NCBI GenBank assembly: GCA_002501135.1
Contig: DLRQ01000090.1
Span: 52,084 to 116,083, forward strand
DNA from: Candidatus Neomicrothrix sp. UBA7884
GTDB taxonomy: Bacteria > Actinomycetota > Acidimicrobiia > Acidimicrobiales > MedAcidi-G1
Reading direction: 5' to 3'
Length of the DNA stretch: 64,000 nt
Of the stretch, positions 63,890 through 64,000 are shown one piece after another. Made by a program: the position numbers and the translations under genes. A model generated the notes under the pieces. That model did no database searches. It saw only the letters and a program-made list of their open reading frames with translations, and was not told the DNA's origin. The first letter of the stretch is position 1, and each line of letters starts with the position of its first letter.

Positions 63890-64000
63890 TCATCCACCCC
63901 AACTACTGGGAATACCCTGCTGACCAAGCGACACCACGTGTCCACCGTCGAGGTTCATCACAAAGATCTCGTTGTTGCCGTCCCGGTCACTCTCAAAGGC
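63890..64000 (-). CDS. TolB-like beta-propeller protein, C-terminal end (5' part outside window)
   Basis: The 36 residues visible (FESDRDGNNEIFVMNLDGG and ending GIPSSWGG) match a WD40-like/TolB propeller blade with the SDRDGN-EI-VMN-DG signature, and the final W-G end. The gene continues beyond base 64000 on the minus strand. Stop is TGA at 63892-63890. TolB-type propellers bind proteins or act as subunits of peptidases and envelope complexes. Confidence 0.7.
   Translation of the reverse strand, partial: AFESDRDGNNEIFVMNLDGGHVVSLGQQGIPSSWGG

Noticed and set aside
63825..63930. Full tRNA gene on the minus strand
   Set aside because: Only T-arm and acceptor 3' half are present; no complementary 5' acceptor, D-arm or anticodon arm can be drawn, and the T-stem has a mismatch.

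Overview
The window is GC-rich, gene-dense bacterial chromosome, almost certainly from an actinobacterium. Three things point that way: an actinobacterial HelY-type helicase, 4-subunit sarcosine oxidase and glutamate synthase of actinobacterial style, and frequent GTG and TTG starts. The mix of sulfatases, sarcosine oxidase, phosphonate hydrolase, pyrophosphate-energised pump and CoA-thioester enzymes would suit a marine or sediment Acidimicrobiia-like heterotroph. That placement is inference, because no rRNA or marker gene is present. I found no CRISPR array, insertion sequence, prophage or intact tRNA.

Layout. 0-6.1 kb: helicase 3' end, a conserved actinobacterial protein, M20 amidohydrolase, a double-length ThyX-like protein, an acidic zinc-ribbon protein, GNAT and NUDIX. 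6.1-13.1 kb: enoyl-CoA hydratase, an Arg/Gly-rich protein, a Xer-type recombinase with a dif-like dyad just upstream, YqgE/AlgH, a DEDDh exonuclease, an MFS carrier and a hydrolase. 13.1-19.5 kb: gltB-gltD, with a strong dyad ahead of gltB. 19.5-27.7 kb: an ion/energy block of 5-formyl-THF cyclo-ligase, trkA and two tandem trkH on one strand, and a K+-dependent-type membrane pyrophosphatase plus phosphonoacetaldehyde hydrolase on the other. 27.7-37.4 kb: SDR, M23 endopeptidase, two sulfatases with a SRPBCC protein, menB, acyltransferase, polysaccharide deacetylase and upp. 37.5-48.1 kb: soxBDAG, amidase, hotdog thioesterase, MFS, methyltransferase and a GlpD-like protein.

48.2-61.7 kb is the main accessory catabolic region. 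A long minus-strand run (PhyH dioxygenase, Asp/Glu-racemase-fold enzyme, M24 hydrolase, LLM flavin monooxygenase, AA_synth/DUF1185 protein, alpha/beta hydrolase, aldehyde dehydrogenase, thioesterase, DUF167, FAD hydroxylase) is packed with 4-bp start/stop overlaps. It is followed by a gamma-lyase-type PLP enzyme, a divergent nitrilase and a haloacid-dehalogenase gene broken by a nonsense codon and a frameshift. The content suggests oxidation and hydrolysis of a small nitrogenous or carboxylated compound. The substrate cannot be read from sequence.

61.7-64 kb: a small membrane protein, a TrmA/RumA-type RNA methyltransferase, an N-terminally truncated DsrE-like gene, an isolated tRNA-3'-end-like fragment and the 3' end of a TolB-type beta-propeller gene. 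This end looks like an old recombination junction. Throughout, convergent genes often abut with 0-8 bp between stop codons, so classical terminators are mostly absent.
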